Positions 11,375-27,277 of a stretch of 64,000 bases of DNA are shown here, in pieces; the first letter of the stretch is position 1; each line of letters starts with the position of its first letter. Under the pieces are notes generated by a model that saw nothing but the letters and a program-made list of their open reading frames with translations, had not been told where the DNA came from and ran no database searches. The DNA lies in the NCBI RefSeq assembly GCF_024171535.1, contig NZ_JALJZV010000005.1:124001-188000 (forward strand). The letters run 5' to 3'. The DNA comes from Flavobacterium sp. HSC-61S13. GTDB lineage: Bacteria; Bacteroidota; Bacteroidia; Flavobacteriales; Flavobacteriaceae. The position numbers and the translations under genes are program-made.

Positions 11375-12979
11375 TTAGTCTTTTTTTACCCTTTTTAATT
11401 GTAGGGCGTTCATCGGGTTGATTCCGAGTCCGTGCACATTCTTTTGAGAAAAACGAGCAACCCTATCATAAAACAAAACAATCACGGGTACATCTCTATA
11501 AATCCAATTATCCAGCTGTTGGTATAATTTCACTCGCTTATTTGAATCGATTTCCGAAAAGGAGGCATTGTAAACTCGATCAAAATCCGCATTGCCGTAT
11601 CGGGTATAATTAGGGCCATTTGGCGCTTTATTGTTCGAATAAAACAACGAGAGATAATTTTCAGCATCGGGGTAATCGGCAATCCAACTGGCACGAAAAA
11701 AATCAACTTTACCCGTTGCAATTCCCTGTCGCAACGTGGCCGGAGGTGAAACATCGACCTGTACATCAATTCCGATTTTTTGCCATTCCCGTTGTAGATA
11801 TTCTGCAATATCGATATAGGACGCATTGGTCGACAAGGTCAACTGTGGCTTTATTGCCGTATCTCGTGTAAATTCACTGACTAATTTCTTAGCTTCCAGC
11901 GCATCGAAATCCACTGTATTGTCAGCCGTAAATCCCGCTAATCCTTGCGGAATAATACCGTTCACCTTGGAAGTACCCATACCATTTCTCAAGTACAACA
12001 ACATCTTTTGTCGATCAAATCCGATGTTTAAAGCGCGTCGAATTCGAATATCATTAACGGCTGTATTATTGGATTCTAGATTAAAACCCAAATACTCCGT
12101 ATTGAGGTAAGGACCGGTAACCAATTGAATGCGATCGGCATACTTAGCACGCAATTGCCCTTCTTCAGTAATAATTTCATCGGTATAAGAGGGATCTAGA
12201 CCCGAAATAAAATCTAATTTACCTTGTATAAATTGCAAAAACGCACTTTGTTTGTCTGGTAAAAAAGTGATGGCGATCGATTCTAAATAGGGCAATGCTT
12301 TCCCTTGCTCATCTTTTTCAAAATATCGAGGATTTTTACGCAACACTAACTTGATGTTCTCCTCCCAATATTTAAAATAAAACGGTCCCGTACCAATGGG
12401 ATGTGATCTAAAATCATGTGATAAATCGTCTGCAACTTCTTTGGGCAGCACCGAAGCATACTTCATAGTGAGCAGTCCCATAAAAGCGGGAAAGGCCTCT
12501 TTTAATTCCAATTGAAATACCGTATCATTAATCGCTTTATAACGGGCTACTTTCTGTAAAATCCACGCTCCAGGTGAGGCCGTCTTGGCATCGATCAAAC
12601 GGTCGAAACTGTAGGTAAAATCACTAGCGACAACGGTTCGAGTACTGTCTTTACCAAAATTGATGTGGGGGTGAAAATAAACGTCTTTACGCAAATAAAA
12701 AGTATAGTTTTTCCCTGTATTATCCACGCTCCAAGAATGAGCAATGTCGGGTTGGATTTTCAAGGAATCGTCCAATTGAACCAAGCCATTAAAAAGTTGA
12801 TTACAGGGCCATAAGATCGCTTGGTTTCTCGAAAAAGCGGGGTCTAAAGTCTGTATATTAGCACTTTCATTATATCTAAAAACCTGCTGTTCGCTATTTG
12901 AATTGGCGTTTTTCCGGCAGGAATACAGCGTCAAAAGTATACAAATTATTGATATATAATGCGTTAATGATTTCATCAA
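11375..12979 (-). CDS. ABC transporter solute-binding lipoprotein, family 5 (peptide type)
   Basis: A 534-residue periplasmic binding protein of the SBP_bac_5 family (DppA/OppA-like), with a lipoprotein signal peptide ending LTLYSC (Cys21). The family phrases YNESANIQTLDPAFS near the mature N-terminus and the late TRYGNADFDRVYN region are present. It should bind oligopeptides or a similar ligand and hand it to an inner-membrane permease. No permease or ATPase genes lie next to it, so it is an orphan binding protein in this window. It is divergent from mtaB, and their promoter regions overlap around 12970-13000. Confidence 0.9.
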   Translation of the reverse strand: MMKSLTHYISIICILLTLYSCRKNANSNSEQQVFRYNESANIQTLDPAFSRNQAILWPCNQLFNGLVQLDDSLKIQPDIAHSWSVDNTGKNYTFYLRKDVYFHPHINFGKDSTRTVVASDFTYSFDRLIDAKTASPGAWILQKVARYKAINDTVFQLELKEAFPAFMGLLTMKYASVLPKEVADDLSHDFRSHPIGTGPFYFKYWEENIKLVLRKNPRYFEKDEQGKALPYLESIAITFLPDKQSAFLQFIQGKLDFISGLDPSYTDEIITEEGQLRAKYADRIQLVTGPYLNTEYLGFNLESNNTAVNDIRIRRALNIGFDRQKMLLYLRNGMGTSKVNGIIPQGLAGFTADNTVDFDALEAKKLVSEFTRDTAIKPQLTLSTNASYIDIAEYLQREWQKIGIDVQVDVSPPATLRQGIATGKVDFFRASWIADYPDAENYLSLFYSNNKAPNGPNYTRYGNADFDRVYNASFSEIDSNKRVKLYQQLDNWIYRDVPVIVLFYDRVARFSQKNVHGLGINPMNALQLKRVKKD

Positions 12980-13002
12980 ATGGAATTTTGTATGTAAATT
13001 TG
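12971..13002 (+). promoter_or_regulatory. Candidate mtaB promoter (Bacteroidota type)
   Basis: TTTC (12971-12974), 20 bases, then TAAATTTG (12995-13002). The second box fits the TAnnTTTG consensus exactly; the first has one mismatch to TTTG. It overlaps the first codons of the divergent binding-protein gene. Confidence 0.5.
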
Positions 13003-13069
13003 CAGACCTTTTTATTTTTAAAAAAGTAAATATAATTCAAAGTTACCATTTAACGAGTAGCTTACAACT

Positions 13070-14407
13070 ATGGAAAACAGAAAAAAAGTAGCTTTTTATA
13101 CTTTGGGTTGCAAACTCAACTTCTCCGAAACCTCAACGATTGCTAGAAACTTCACTACAGAAGGTTTCGATCGTGTTGATTTTGAAGAGGAAGCCGATAT
13201 TTATGTCATCAATACCTGTTCCGTAACAGAAAACGCCGACAAGCAGTTTAAGCAAATAGTCAAAAAGGCTTTAAAGAAAAACGACAAAGCCTTTATTGCT
13301 GCAGTGGGCTGTTATGCCCAATTAAAACCCGAAGAACTCGTTGCCGTAGATGGTGTTGATTTGGTTTTGGGGGCTACAGAAAAATTTAAGATCACCGATT
13401 ACTTACACGATTTAACCAAAAATGATTTAGGCGAGATCCATTCGTGTGAAATCGAAGAGGCCGATTTCTATGTAGGTAGTTATTCTATTGGTGACCGTAC
13501 TAGAGCTTTTTTAAAGGTGCAAGACGGTTGTGACTATAAGTGTACCTATTGTACGATTCCCTTGGCACGTGGTATTTCAAGAAGTGATACTATGGAAAGT
13601 GTCTTGAAAAACGCCAAAGAGATCTCGGAACAAAACATCAAGGAAATCGTTTTGACCGGTGTCAATATTGGCGATTACGGTAAAGGGGAATTTGGAAACA
13701 AAAAGCACGAACACACCTTTTTAGAATTGGTACAAGCCTTGGATCAAGTTGAAGGGATTGAGCGCTTGAGAATTTCTTCGATTGAGCCCAACTTATTAAA
13801 AAATGAGACCATCGATTTTGTTTCAAAAAGCCGCACATTCGTCCCTCATTTTCACATTCCATTACAATCGGGAAGTAACGAAATTCTGAAAAAGATGAAA
13901 CGCCGTTATATGCGCGAACTCTATACGGAACGCGTCAATAAAATCCGAGAGGTTATGCCAGAAGCCTGTATAGGTGTCGATGTTATTGTCGGATTCCCTG
14001 GAGAATCGGAAGAATTGTTTTTGGAAACTTTTAATTTTTTAAACGAATTAAACATTTCCTATTTACACGTATTCACGTATTCGGAACGCGATAATACTGA
14101 GGCTGTACTGATGGAGAATCCGGTTCCCATGAATATCAGACATAAGAGAAGTAAAATGCTTCGCGGTTTATCGGTTAAAAAACGTCGCGCTTTTTACGAA
14201 AGTCAATTAGGCCAAGTCAAAACGGTACTTTTTGAAAGCGAAAATAGAGAGGGATATATTCAAGGATTTACAGAAAACTATGTCAAAGTAAAAACCCCTT
14301 GGAATCCGGAGTTGGTCAATACCTTACATCAAATCGAGTTGACCAAAATCGACGACGACGGTTTGGTACGCATGAATTTTGTTGAACAACCCGTTTATTT
14401 ACATTAA
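13070..14407 (+). CDS. mtaB: tRNA (t6A37) C2-methylthiotransferase MtaB
   Basis: A 445-residue radical-SAM methylthiotransferase. The N-terminal UPF0004 domain supplies the first iron-sulfur cysteines (LGCKLN, CSVTENAD and VGCYAQ). The radical-SAM cluster motif CDYKCTYC (C-x3-C-x2-C) sits near residue 150, and a short TRAM-like region ends the protein. The KLNFSE variant of the N-terminal motif and the overall length fit MtaB (the YqeV type) rather than MiaB or RimO. It converts t6A to ms2t6A at position 37 of ANN-decoding tRNAs. It stands alone, with its own promoter and terminator. Confidence 0.92.
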   Translation: MENRKKVAFYTLGCKLNFSETSTIARNFTTEGFDRVDFEEEADIYVINTCSVTENADKQFKQIVKKALKKNDKAFIAAVGCYAQLKPEELVAVDGVDLVLGATEKFKITDYLHDLTKNDLGEIHSCEIEEADFYVGSYSIGDRTRAFLKVQDGCDYKCTYCTIPLARGISRSDTMESVLKNAKEISEQNIKEIVLTGVNIGDYGKGEFGNKKHEHTFLELVQALDQVEGIERLRISSIEPNLLKNETIDFVSKSRTFVPHFHIPLQSGSNEILKKMKRRYMRELYTERVNKIREVMPEACIGVDVIVGFPGESEELFLETFNFLNELNISYLHVFTYSERDNTEAVLMENPVPMNIRHKRSKMLRGLSVKKRRAFYESQLGQVKTVLFESENREGYIQGFTENYVKVKTPWNPELVNTLHQIELTKIDDDGLVRMNFVEQPVYLH

Positions 14408-14490
14408 GAAAAAATCGATCGATAAATCCAGTTATCAACAGGATTTATGAATCAACAATATACAAACCATCGTTATTATAATAAACTAAA

Positions 14491-14523
14491 AAACGGGTTA
14501 CCATTTAGGTAACCCGTTTTTGT
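14491..14523. terminator. Bidirectional terminator after mtaB
   Basis: Arms AAACGGGTTACC (14491-14502) and GGTAACCCGTTT (14508-14519) form a 12-bp perfect stem with a 5-base loop, with A and T runs on both sides. It serves mtaB and the convergent gene at 14552. Confidence 0.85.
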
Positions 14524-14551
14524 AATGTTATTGTTGTGTTTTGACTAAAAA

Positions 14552-14833
14552 TTAAATTCTTATCCCTGGAGGTAATAGTTCCTTATAAGCAGGATTTTTT
14601 CTAAAAAAAGACACAATCTTCGGATGAGTAGGCACTACACGCCACTTGTTTTTCTCGGCCAGCGATAAAACACCCTTTATTAAATCGATCGATTGTTCTT
14701 GTACATCATCTTCCCAGCCTTTAAGTTTGGTTAGGAAAATTTTTCTTTCCTGAAGCGAATACTCTACACTCAGCATCCCGTTTTCAGTTTGCAGCTCAAA
14801 TTGGCGTAAGAGCTCATTGTTCTTAATTTCCAT
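14552..14833 (-). CDS. Small GNAT-like protein (YjdJ type), possibly degenerate
   Basis: I start at the ATG at 14833 (MEIKNNELLRQF), giving 93 residues, the usual size of the YjdJ/PF14542 acetyltransferase-like family; a start at 14905 would add an unmatched leader. The C-terminal part (RVVPTHPKIVSFFRKNPAYK) resembles the family phrase in which Pro-Thr and a final NPxY/HPEY are conserved. The central Gly-rich acetyl-CoA loop of GNAT enzymes is not recognisable; the region reads KLKGWEDDVQEQSIDL instead. It may therefore bind a ligand without acetylating. Assignment is tentative. Confidence 0.6.
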   Translation of the reverse strand: MEIKNNELLRQFELQTENGMLSVEYSLQERKIFLTKLKGWEDDVQEQSIDLIKGVLSLAEKNKWRVVPTHPKIVSFFRKNPAYKELLPPGIRI

Positions 14834-15066
14834 TATTAATAGTTTTTGTGTTTTCAACAACTTTATCACGAGTTCATTATAGGATGAATAATAAAAGCTG
14901 ATCATTTTTAATCATAAACCTTAATATATTCCAAACAAACTCACCGATATTTAAGATAAATTTAATCCTTGAGAAGTGTAAATAGCTGTTTTATTAGCTT
15001 ATATTTAAAGCAAATTTCGGAATTTTATTTGACAATCCCTCCCTTTTTAAAGTTAATTTATTTAGA

Positions 15067-15744
15067 ATGAACAAAATACCCATTTATTTCATGCCGGGCA
15101 TGGCTGCTAGTTCCCGAATTTTCGAGAAGATTCATCTGTCAGAAGAGCTTTTTGAGTTTTACTATTTGGAATGGCTAACACCGATAGATCAGGAGAATTT
15201 AACAGATTATACCGCACGAATCGCAAAAAACATCCATCATGAAAACCCCGTATTAATTGGTGTATCTTTCGGTGGTATTATCGTTCAAGAATTAATGAAG
15301 ATCATGACTACTCGCAAAACGATTATCATTTCTAGTGTTCGTTCAAACCAAGAGTATCCGTTAAAAATGAAATGGGCAAAAACCACTAAGATTTACAAGT
15401 TGTTTCCAACGAATTGGCTTTCCCAAATCGAGGGTACACTGGTTAAATTTGGCAGTGAAAAGCAAAAAAAGAAAATTAACCTATACCAACAATACCTGTC
15501 TATTCGCGATCCTAAATATCTGGATTGGGCTTTTGAGAATGTCATCAAATGGAATCGAAATCAAGCGGACCCCTCGATCATTCACATACACGGAGATCAA
15601 GATGAAGTTTTTCCCATACAAAACATCCATCAAGCCATTATAGTAAAAGGAGGTACACACGCCATGATTATTTATAAACACCATTGGTTTAATAAAAACC
15701 TAAGTAATATTATACTATATGATACATACGAACAACTGGATTAA
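15067..15744 (+). CDS. Alpha/beta hydrolase
   Basis: A 225-residue cytoplasmic alpha/beta hydrolase. The nucleophile elbow GVSFGG places Ser67, an acidic residue in HGDQDEVFP (Asp177 or Asp179) and His198 in GGTHAM complete the catalytic triad, and the oxyanion-hole region FMPGMAASS lies near the N-terminus. The substrate is unknown. Its last 26 bases overlap the start of the lytic transglycosylase gene in another frame, so the two are translationally linked in one transcript and may act on related envelope material; the latter is inference. Confidence 0.85.
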   Translation: MNKIPIYFMPGMAASSRIFEKIHLSEELFEFYYLEWLTPIDQENLTDYTARIAKNIHHENPVLIGVSFGGIIVQELMKIMTTRKTIIISSVRSNQEYPLKMKWAKTTKIYKLFPTNWLSQIEGTLVKFGSEKQKKKINLYQQYLSIRDPKYLDWAFENVIKWNRNQADPSIIHIHGDQDEVFPIQNIHQAIIVKGGTHAMIIYKHHWFNKNLSNIILYDTYEQLD

Positions 15745-16624
15745 AAATTCCTTGCTAATTGGAGCAGTAGCTGTGGTCGGCAGTACGTTTATTTACGCAA
15801 CTTCCACTGGAACCAACACCAACAGTGTCGACGTTTCAAATCACGTTTATCTGCCCAACACCATCAATTTTGCAGGAGAAAAAGCCCCGCTAAATATTGT
15901 GGATGTCAAAGAGCGTCTCGATCGCGAAATGATTGTTAATGTGAACTTACATTCTTCTACAACCTTGGCCATCAAGAGAGCCAATCGCTATTTCCCGATC
16001 ATCGAACCCATTTTAAAGAAAAATGGTATTCCAGACGATTTCAAGTATTTAGCAGTCATTGAGAGTGGACTGGCCAATGTGGTATCGTCAGCAGGGGCTA
16101 GAGGGTTTTGGCAGTTTATGCCCGCAACGGCCAAAGAATTCAGTATGGAAGTCACCGATACGGTAGACGAGCGTTATGATGTTGTTAAAGCAACTGAGGC
16201 AGCCTGTGAGTATTTTAAAAGAGCTAAAAACCGTTTCGGTACTTGGACTTTAGCAGCGGCTTCTTACAATCGCGGCATGGCTGGAGTCAGCAATCAATTA
16301 ACAGCTCAACAGGTTTCGGATTATTACGATTTACTCTTGACAGAAGAAACATCACGCTATGTATTTAGAATCTTGGCTTTAAAGGAAATCATGCAAAATC
16401 CAGATAAATACGGTTATGCCTTACCGCAGTCAACCCTTTATCAACCGATTAAAACCAAAAACCTCGTTGTTAATACAGACATCGAAGATTTAGCTGCATT
16501 CGCCAAAGAACAAGGTATTAATTACAAGATTTTAAAACTGCACAATCCTTGGATGCGTGACACCAAACTAATCGTGACACCATTAAAAAATTATCTGGTA
16601 GAAATACCGACAGAAGGATATTAA
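15719..16624 (+). CDS. Lytic transglycosylase (SLT domain)
   Basis: A 301-residue protein with an N-terminal hydrophobic segment (about residues 8-28, signal peptide or anchor) and an SLT goose-lysozyme-like domain (about 90-210). The catalytic Glu is Glu115 in AVIESGLANVVSS, followed by the conserved ARGFWQFMPATA and the later AAASYNRGMAG. It cleaves the MurNAc-GlcNAc bond of peptidoglycan, forming anhydro-MurNAc, in the periplasm. Unlike MltD it lacks LysM repeats, having only a short C-terminal extension. The start is chosen at 15719 because it supplies the signal segment; it overlaps the hydrolase gene by 26 bases. Confidence 0.9.
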   Translation: MIHTNNWIKNSLLIGAVAVVGSTFIYATSTGTNTNSVDVSNHVYLPNTINFAGEKAPLNIVDVKERLDREMIVNVNLHSSTTLAIKRANRYFPIIEPILKKNGIPDDFKYLAVIESGLANVVSSAGARGFWQFMPATAKEFSMEVTDTVDERYDVVKATEAACEYFKRAKNRFGTWTLAAASYNRGMAGVSNQLTAQQVSDYYDLLLTEETSRYVFRILALKEIMQNPDKYGYALPQSTLYQPIKTKNLVVNTDIEDLAAFAKEQGINYKILKLHNPWMRDTKLIVTPLKNYLVEIPTEGY

Positions 16625-16633
16625 CCATATAAA

Positions 16634-16668
16634 AAAAGGGATTCATTTTATGAATCCCTTTTCTTTTA
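16634..16668 (+). terminator. Terminator after the lytic transglycosylase
   Basis: Arms AAAAGGGATTCA (16634-16645) and TGAATCCCTTTT (16651-16662) form a 12-bp stem with a 5-base loop followed by TCTTTT. It separates this gene from the convergent giant adhesin gene. Confidence 0.8.
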
Positions 16669-16672
16669 ATGC

Positions 16673-23332
<6,660 letters not shown>

Positions 23333-23690
23333 ACCTCACGAATTATTTTAGTTACCGCCCAAATTTACATTTTTAAGCACAAAACAAACCATATAGATAT
23401 AACTATTTTGCAAAAAAATTAAGTAAAAAAAGAATTTTATTCAATAAAAAATAGATTATAAAGAATATAAACCAATATTATAGCAATTGATTTTTAAAAA
23501 AAACACACAATCAAAAGTTAAAAAGCCAAAAAATAACCACTGATAAATCATATAATATCACTTTTTAATAAATTCTTGATATCTTTTTCCCCGTAGCGGT
23601 TTTCTTCTCATAAAATTACGTTCAAAAACAAGCAAAACACAGAAGGTCTAAATCACAAAGCGTGCAACCCCGAAATAAAAAACAAAAAAA
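23333..23690. other. AT-rich region upstream of the giant adhesin gene
   Basis: It holds the probable promoter of the adhesin (minus strand TAAATTTG at 23360-23367, with a TTTG at 23385-23388, spacing 17). The rest is very AT-rich with homopolymer A runs and no reading frame or RNA that I can support. Confidence 0.5.
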
Positions 23691-23720
23691 AACAGCAGTA
23701 AGCTCTTGCTTACTGCTGTT
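23691..23720 (-). terminator. Terminator of the TPR membrane protein gene
   Basis: Arms AACAGCAGTAAG (23691-23702) and CTTACTGCTGTT (23709-23720) form a perfect 12-bp stem. A long A run on the plus strand to its left gives the U tract for leftward transcripts. Confidence 0.85.
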
Positions 23721-23769
23721 TATCTATACTATTTTCGTACTGAATTTTTATGGTAAATGGTTAAAGAAA

Positions 23770-24285
23770 CTAAATTTTCTTCAACTGATCTTTCATCATT
23801 TTGATTTGATCTTTCAACATGTTTTGTTTGTCTAATTTCTTTGCTTCGTTCAGCAATTTTGTCGCCTCAACCTTTCTTCTTCTAGTCATGGCAATACCGG
23901 CCAATTGAAGCTTGGTCATTGCGATATCCTGATCCATGTTTAACCCCAATTCCAAAGCGCGTTTTAAGAATTTTTCCGCTGCGTTTAAATTGGTTTGAGA
24001 AATCATGATTCCCTGCAAATAATTATAATAACCGTTTTGCTTTCTTATCAAGGCCGTATCGGGATTTTTAATATAACTCAACCATTTCTGAGCCCCTTCA
24101 AAATCTTGTTTACGCAACTTTAAAAAAGCCAATAAAATGAACTCGTTTTTAAAGTACAACAAGATAAAAATTAAACTGATAAAAATTAAGAAAATACCGT
24201 TTCCAATATTGCTCTCTGTAAATTGCCAAATAGCTACTGCAAAGATCAAACCTGCAATAATTAACTTGATATTTCTATGAAACAT
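23770..24285 (-). CDS. Membrane-anchored TPR-like protein
   Basis: A 171-residue protein with two closely spaced N-terminal hydrophobic segments (about residues 8-24 and 29-56) followed by helical repeats resembling tetratricopeptide repeats (about 60-160; for example the segment with NLNAAEKFLKRALELGLN). The tail is Lys-rich. TPR domains mediate protein contacts, so this is probably an inner-membrane scaffold with a cytoplasmic repeat domain. No enzyme motif is present. It lies 147 bases downstream of the LTA-synthase-like gene on the same strand and has its own terminator. Confidence 0.75.
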   Translation of the reverse strand: MFHRNIKLIIAGLIFAVAIWQFTESNIGNGIFLIFISLIFILLYFKNEFILLAFLKLRKQDFEGAQKWLSYIKNPDTALIRKQNGYYNYLQGIMISQTNLNAAEKFLKRALELGLNMDQDIAMTKLQLAGIAMTRRRKVEATKLLNEAKKLDKQNMLKDQIKMMKDQLKKI

Positions 24286-24432
24286 AATTATAAAATTATT
24301 TTAAGAATACAAAGGTAACAAAAATCTATGGACGAAGGAAATACAAAAAAATTAGATTTTTATTTTATATCCAATTCTTCAAGCCCTAAATGTATTCGTC
24401 CTATACCCCAAGGCAACAACGCTTTAACCGAC

Positions 24433-26481
24433 TTATTTTTTCTTCTGCCGTTCTATATCCTGATAAATCTTGGCTGTTTGAAGCATTTTATAGGATTTGA
24501 ATTTCTTATTCATATACAAAGCATGTTCGCTAGCCGCATCAGCCACTTTTAACTTCTGCCGCTTAGCATCTGTCCATTGATAATAATACATTTTATCATT
24601 ATCATAAGAAATTGCTCCTACGGAATCGGCCATATAGTTATATTCATTCACCGCAAAGCGATATCCTTTTTTAGGAGAAAACAAATTATCTCCAGAATAC
24701 ACATATTTTTGATTAGACAAACTCAAATTAAAAAGGGTCGGAAAGATATCTTTGTGAGCTGCCAGGATATTTTTATCATAAACTGCTGGCTTATAAGCCT
24801 CAGGTATATACATTAAAATCGGCACACTTCGCTTTAAAAAAGACGTTTCTTCGTTATATTCAAAAACCTGCCTGATGTTATGATCTCCTGTAGCTACAAT
24901 AATCGTATTTTTTCCCAATGGAGAATTGCGCACATCTCGAATCAATTTAGCCAATTGAGAGGCAGCATATTGGTGAGCTGCAAAGTTATCAGATGCCAAT
25001 TGTTCATCAATACGAATCGCGTTTTTCAAGGAATCACTAAGGTGAATCGGATAGCTCTTATGATGTTTTGGAATTTCATAAGGGGTGTGATTACTAATGG
25101 TCAATGCAAAAATAAATTTTGGTTTTTTAGTATTTTCCTTTAGTTTATCTTCGATATAATCAAATAAATATTCGTCATGAGCACCCCATGCAAACTCTTC
25201 CGCATCCGGATATCGTTTTAAGATATGGGCTTTTCCTTGTACGATATCAAAATACTGATTCAGCAAAAAATTGTCCACATTTCGCCAAGACGTATTGGCA
25301 CCAGACAAAAAATAGGTTTGATACCCCTGCTCCTTAAAAGGCTTTGCCACCGCGCCTGAATAATTCACATCAAAATATTCGGACTGTGAAATAATATTCT
25401 TAGGTGTATTGATTGTTAAATTCTCCAAAGAATAGATTGTACCATTAAAAGACGATAGCGCATGATTAAATTGATACAAATAAGGCAATTCCTTTTCTAA
25501 ATCACCCAGCAAGTTCAATTCTTTAGAGTGCAATTGAAAATAATGATAACTCATACTTTCCATCAATACAAACACCACATTAGGAGGATTCTTTTCTAAA
25601 AAGTCATTCTGCGCTGTTTTAGAAATAAACTCATTATCAAAACTGTCAATCGCTTGAGGGCGGTAATCAATATAAGCTTCCTCTAAACTATTAAACTGAT
25701 TCGCTACTAATTCCTCCTTTAAATCGGCCGCAAAACTATTGGTATTTAATTCAGATTTAGCAAATTTCAACGCATAAATCCCGTTATAACTCAAAGCATT
25801 AATAAAGGCAACCGTAGAAACGTTGGTATGATCCCTTCTTAAGGTAAAAAGGCCAACACTTCCACGTAACCCTATAAAAAACAAAGGCAATATTAATAGG
25901 TACAACCAAGAAACCTTCGATACTTTACTATTTGAAAAACGTTGTAAGCTGTTATTGACAATTTTACTAGACACTAAAAGGAAAAGTCCAAGGGTTACGA
26001 TATAAATCAGCAGTATACTAAAAATCGGATAATCCTTCCAAACCGAATCCAACACCGCTGTAGTATCGTCTTTAAAAATACCGAAAAACAGCACATTGAT
26101 ATGAGATTGAAAAAACTGGTAAAAGAAATAATCAATCAACAACAAAGATAAAAAAACCAATAGCGGTATAAGCAAATAGTATTTACAGAACGATGCAAAA
26201 AAACGCAAATAGCCCAAGCTTCGTTGTTGCGGTATAAACAATCCTATCAAAGCTGTCAACAAAACAGGTAGGAAACCATAACAAATAACAGAAATATCAA
26301 ACCTCCCTCCCATTATAAATGCTACAATCACGTCTAAGTAATTAGCCGATAATTCTTCCGAGTTCCCATAAGACCAAACAAATAGCAATCTACTAACAAA
26401 AAACAGCACTAAAAAAAACATAAAGTTTTTAGCTAAAATTTGTATTAAATTCTTAAACAGCTTGATATTCATGTGTACCAT
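24433..26481 (-). CDS. LTA-synthase-like phosphoglycerol/phosphoethanolamine transferase (sulfatase superfamily)
   Basis: A 682-residue protein (679 if the ATG at 26472 is used). The N-terminal 200 residues contain about five membrane segments; the remainder is a periplasmic sulfatase-fold domain. Visible metal and catalytic motifs are VFVLMESMSYH (metal-binding Glu, about residue 305), the nucleophile Thr in FNGTIYS (about 347) and the late GDHN (about 533), as in LtaS-type enzymes. Gram-negative Bacteroidota do not make classical lipoteichoic acid, so a transfer of phosphoglycerol or phosphoethanolamine to another envelope glycan or lipid is more likely; this is inference. A minus-strand TAGTTTTG at 26550-26557 is a candidate -7 box. 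Confidence 0.88.
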   Translation of the reverse strand: MVHMNIKLFKNLIQILAKNFMFFLVLFFVSRLLFVWSYGNSEELSANYLDVIVAFIMGGRFDISVICYGFLPVLLTALIGLFIPQQRSLGYLRFFASFCKYYLLIPLLVFLSLLLIDYFFYQFFQSHINVLFFGIFKDDTTAVLDSVWKDYPIFSILLIYIVTLGLFLLVSSKIVNNSLQRFSNSKVSKVSWLYLLILPLFFIGLRGSVGLFTLRRDHTNVSTVAFINALSYNGIYALKFAKSELNTNSFAADLKEELVANQFNSLEEAYIDYRPQAIDSFDNEFISKTAQNDFLEKNPPNVVFVLMESMSYHYFQLHSKELNLLGDLEKELPYLYQFNHALSSFNGTIYSLENLTINTPKNIISQSEYFDVNYSGAVAKPFKEQGYQTYFLSGANTSWRNVDNFLLNQYFDIVQGKAHILKRYPDAEEFAWGAHDEYLFDYIEDKLKENTKKPKFIFALTISNHTPYEIPKHHKSYPIHLSDSLKNAIRIDEQLASDNFAAHQYAASQLAKLIRDVRNSPLGKNTIIVATGDHNIRQVFEYNEETSFLKRSVPILMYIPEAYKPAVYDKNILAAHKDIFPTLFNLSLSNQKYVYSGDNLFSPKKGYRFAVNEYNYMADSVGAISYDNDKMYYYQWTDAKRQKLKVADAASEHALYMNKKFKSYKMLQTAKIYQDIERQKKK

Positions 26482-26877
26482 ATTTTTTTATTTACCAAAA
26501 ACAGCCCTCAACATGAGATTATACTAATGATAACGATTTTAACAATTTGCAAAACTACTAATTACCTTTAAATAGAATCATTATATAATCACTTATTTTA
26601 CATAATTCAAATATTTAGTGAAAAACAATTATTCAAGAAGTTGGTCTAAAAAGTACTAATCCTTATCTGTTTCGGCATAGAATTACTATAATTACGTATA
26701 ATCACGGGTAGCTTTACAGTATTCAACATTTAAAAAAAATCTTTTTTAAACAGCAAAAAGCCGAGCCCTTAAAAGCTATATCGTTAGGACTTAAGCGCTT
26801 TAAAAGTTATTTCGTTCGTGGTATGTGTCGTTAATGACGGTATGATCAAAATAAAATCAAATATTTATGCAAAAGGA
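26482..26877. other. Intergenic region between the LTA-synthase-like gene and rpmH
   Basis: Divergent upstream regions. Apart from a candidate -7 box for the leftward gene (26550-26557) I see no reading frame, RNA or strong hairpin. The stretch 26757-26840 is less AT-rich than its surroundings but shows no structure I can name. Confidence 0.4.
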
Positions 26878-26908
26878 TTTGTAAGAGACAAAAGACTTTG
26901 TATATTTG
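26878..26908 (+). promoter_or_regulatory. rpmH promoter, textbook Bacteroidota type
   Basis: TTTG (26878-26881), exactly 19 bases, then TATATTTG (26901-26908). Both boxes match the TTTG-N19-TAnnTTTG consensus without mismatch. The transcript would have a leader of about 65 bases. Confidence 0.85.
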
Positions 26909-26979
26909 CACTCGGTTTTGAGGTGACTGACTTTCAAAGCTGAAATTTTGTAAAATTCTAAGATTTAAAAATAAAAGCA

Positions 26980-27141
26980 ATGAGTAAGAGAACGTTTCAA
27001 CCATCGAAAAGAAAAAGAAGAAACAAACATGGTTTCATGGACAGAATGGCTAGTGCTAACGGAAGAAAAGTGTTAGCTCGTAGAAGAGCCAAAGGAAGAC
27101 ACAAATTGACTGTTTCTTGCGAACCAAGACATAAAAAATAA
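26980..27141 (+). CDS. rpmH: 50S ribosomal protein L34
   Basis: A 53-residue, strongly basic protein beginning [19 protein letters not shown] and containing the L34 signature region ([20 protein letters not shown]). L34 is the smallest common large-subunit protein and binds 23S rRNA; the slight C-terminal extension (CEPRHKK) is normal for Bacteroidota. The short gene is flanked by a consensus promoter and a terminator, so it forms its own transcription unit ahead of carB. Confidence 0.97.
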   Translation: MSKRTFQPSKRKRRNKHGFMDRMASANGRKVLARRRAKGRHKLTVSCEPRHKK

Positions 27142-27161
27142 TGTTTTTCTAAAACATACCT

Positions 27162-27196
27162 AAAGGTGTTACTATTTATTCGTAACGCCTTTTTTT
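27162..27196 (+). terminator. Terminator after rpmH
   Basis: Arms AAAGGTGTTAC (27162-27172) and GTAACGCCTTT (27182-27192) pair with one T-G wobble and are followed by a T run. Confidence 0.8.
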
Positions 27197-27277
27197 ATAC
27201 ATTTTTTTGCCCTACATTGATCTTATACTAGTTTAAAGGGTATTTTTACAACAACCAACGCAACACACATCATTGAA

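Noticed and set aside
11375..12979. Complete peptide ABC importer
   Set aside because: Only the binding protein is present; the neighbouring ABC-F ATPase has no transport partner and belongs to a translation-related family.
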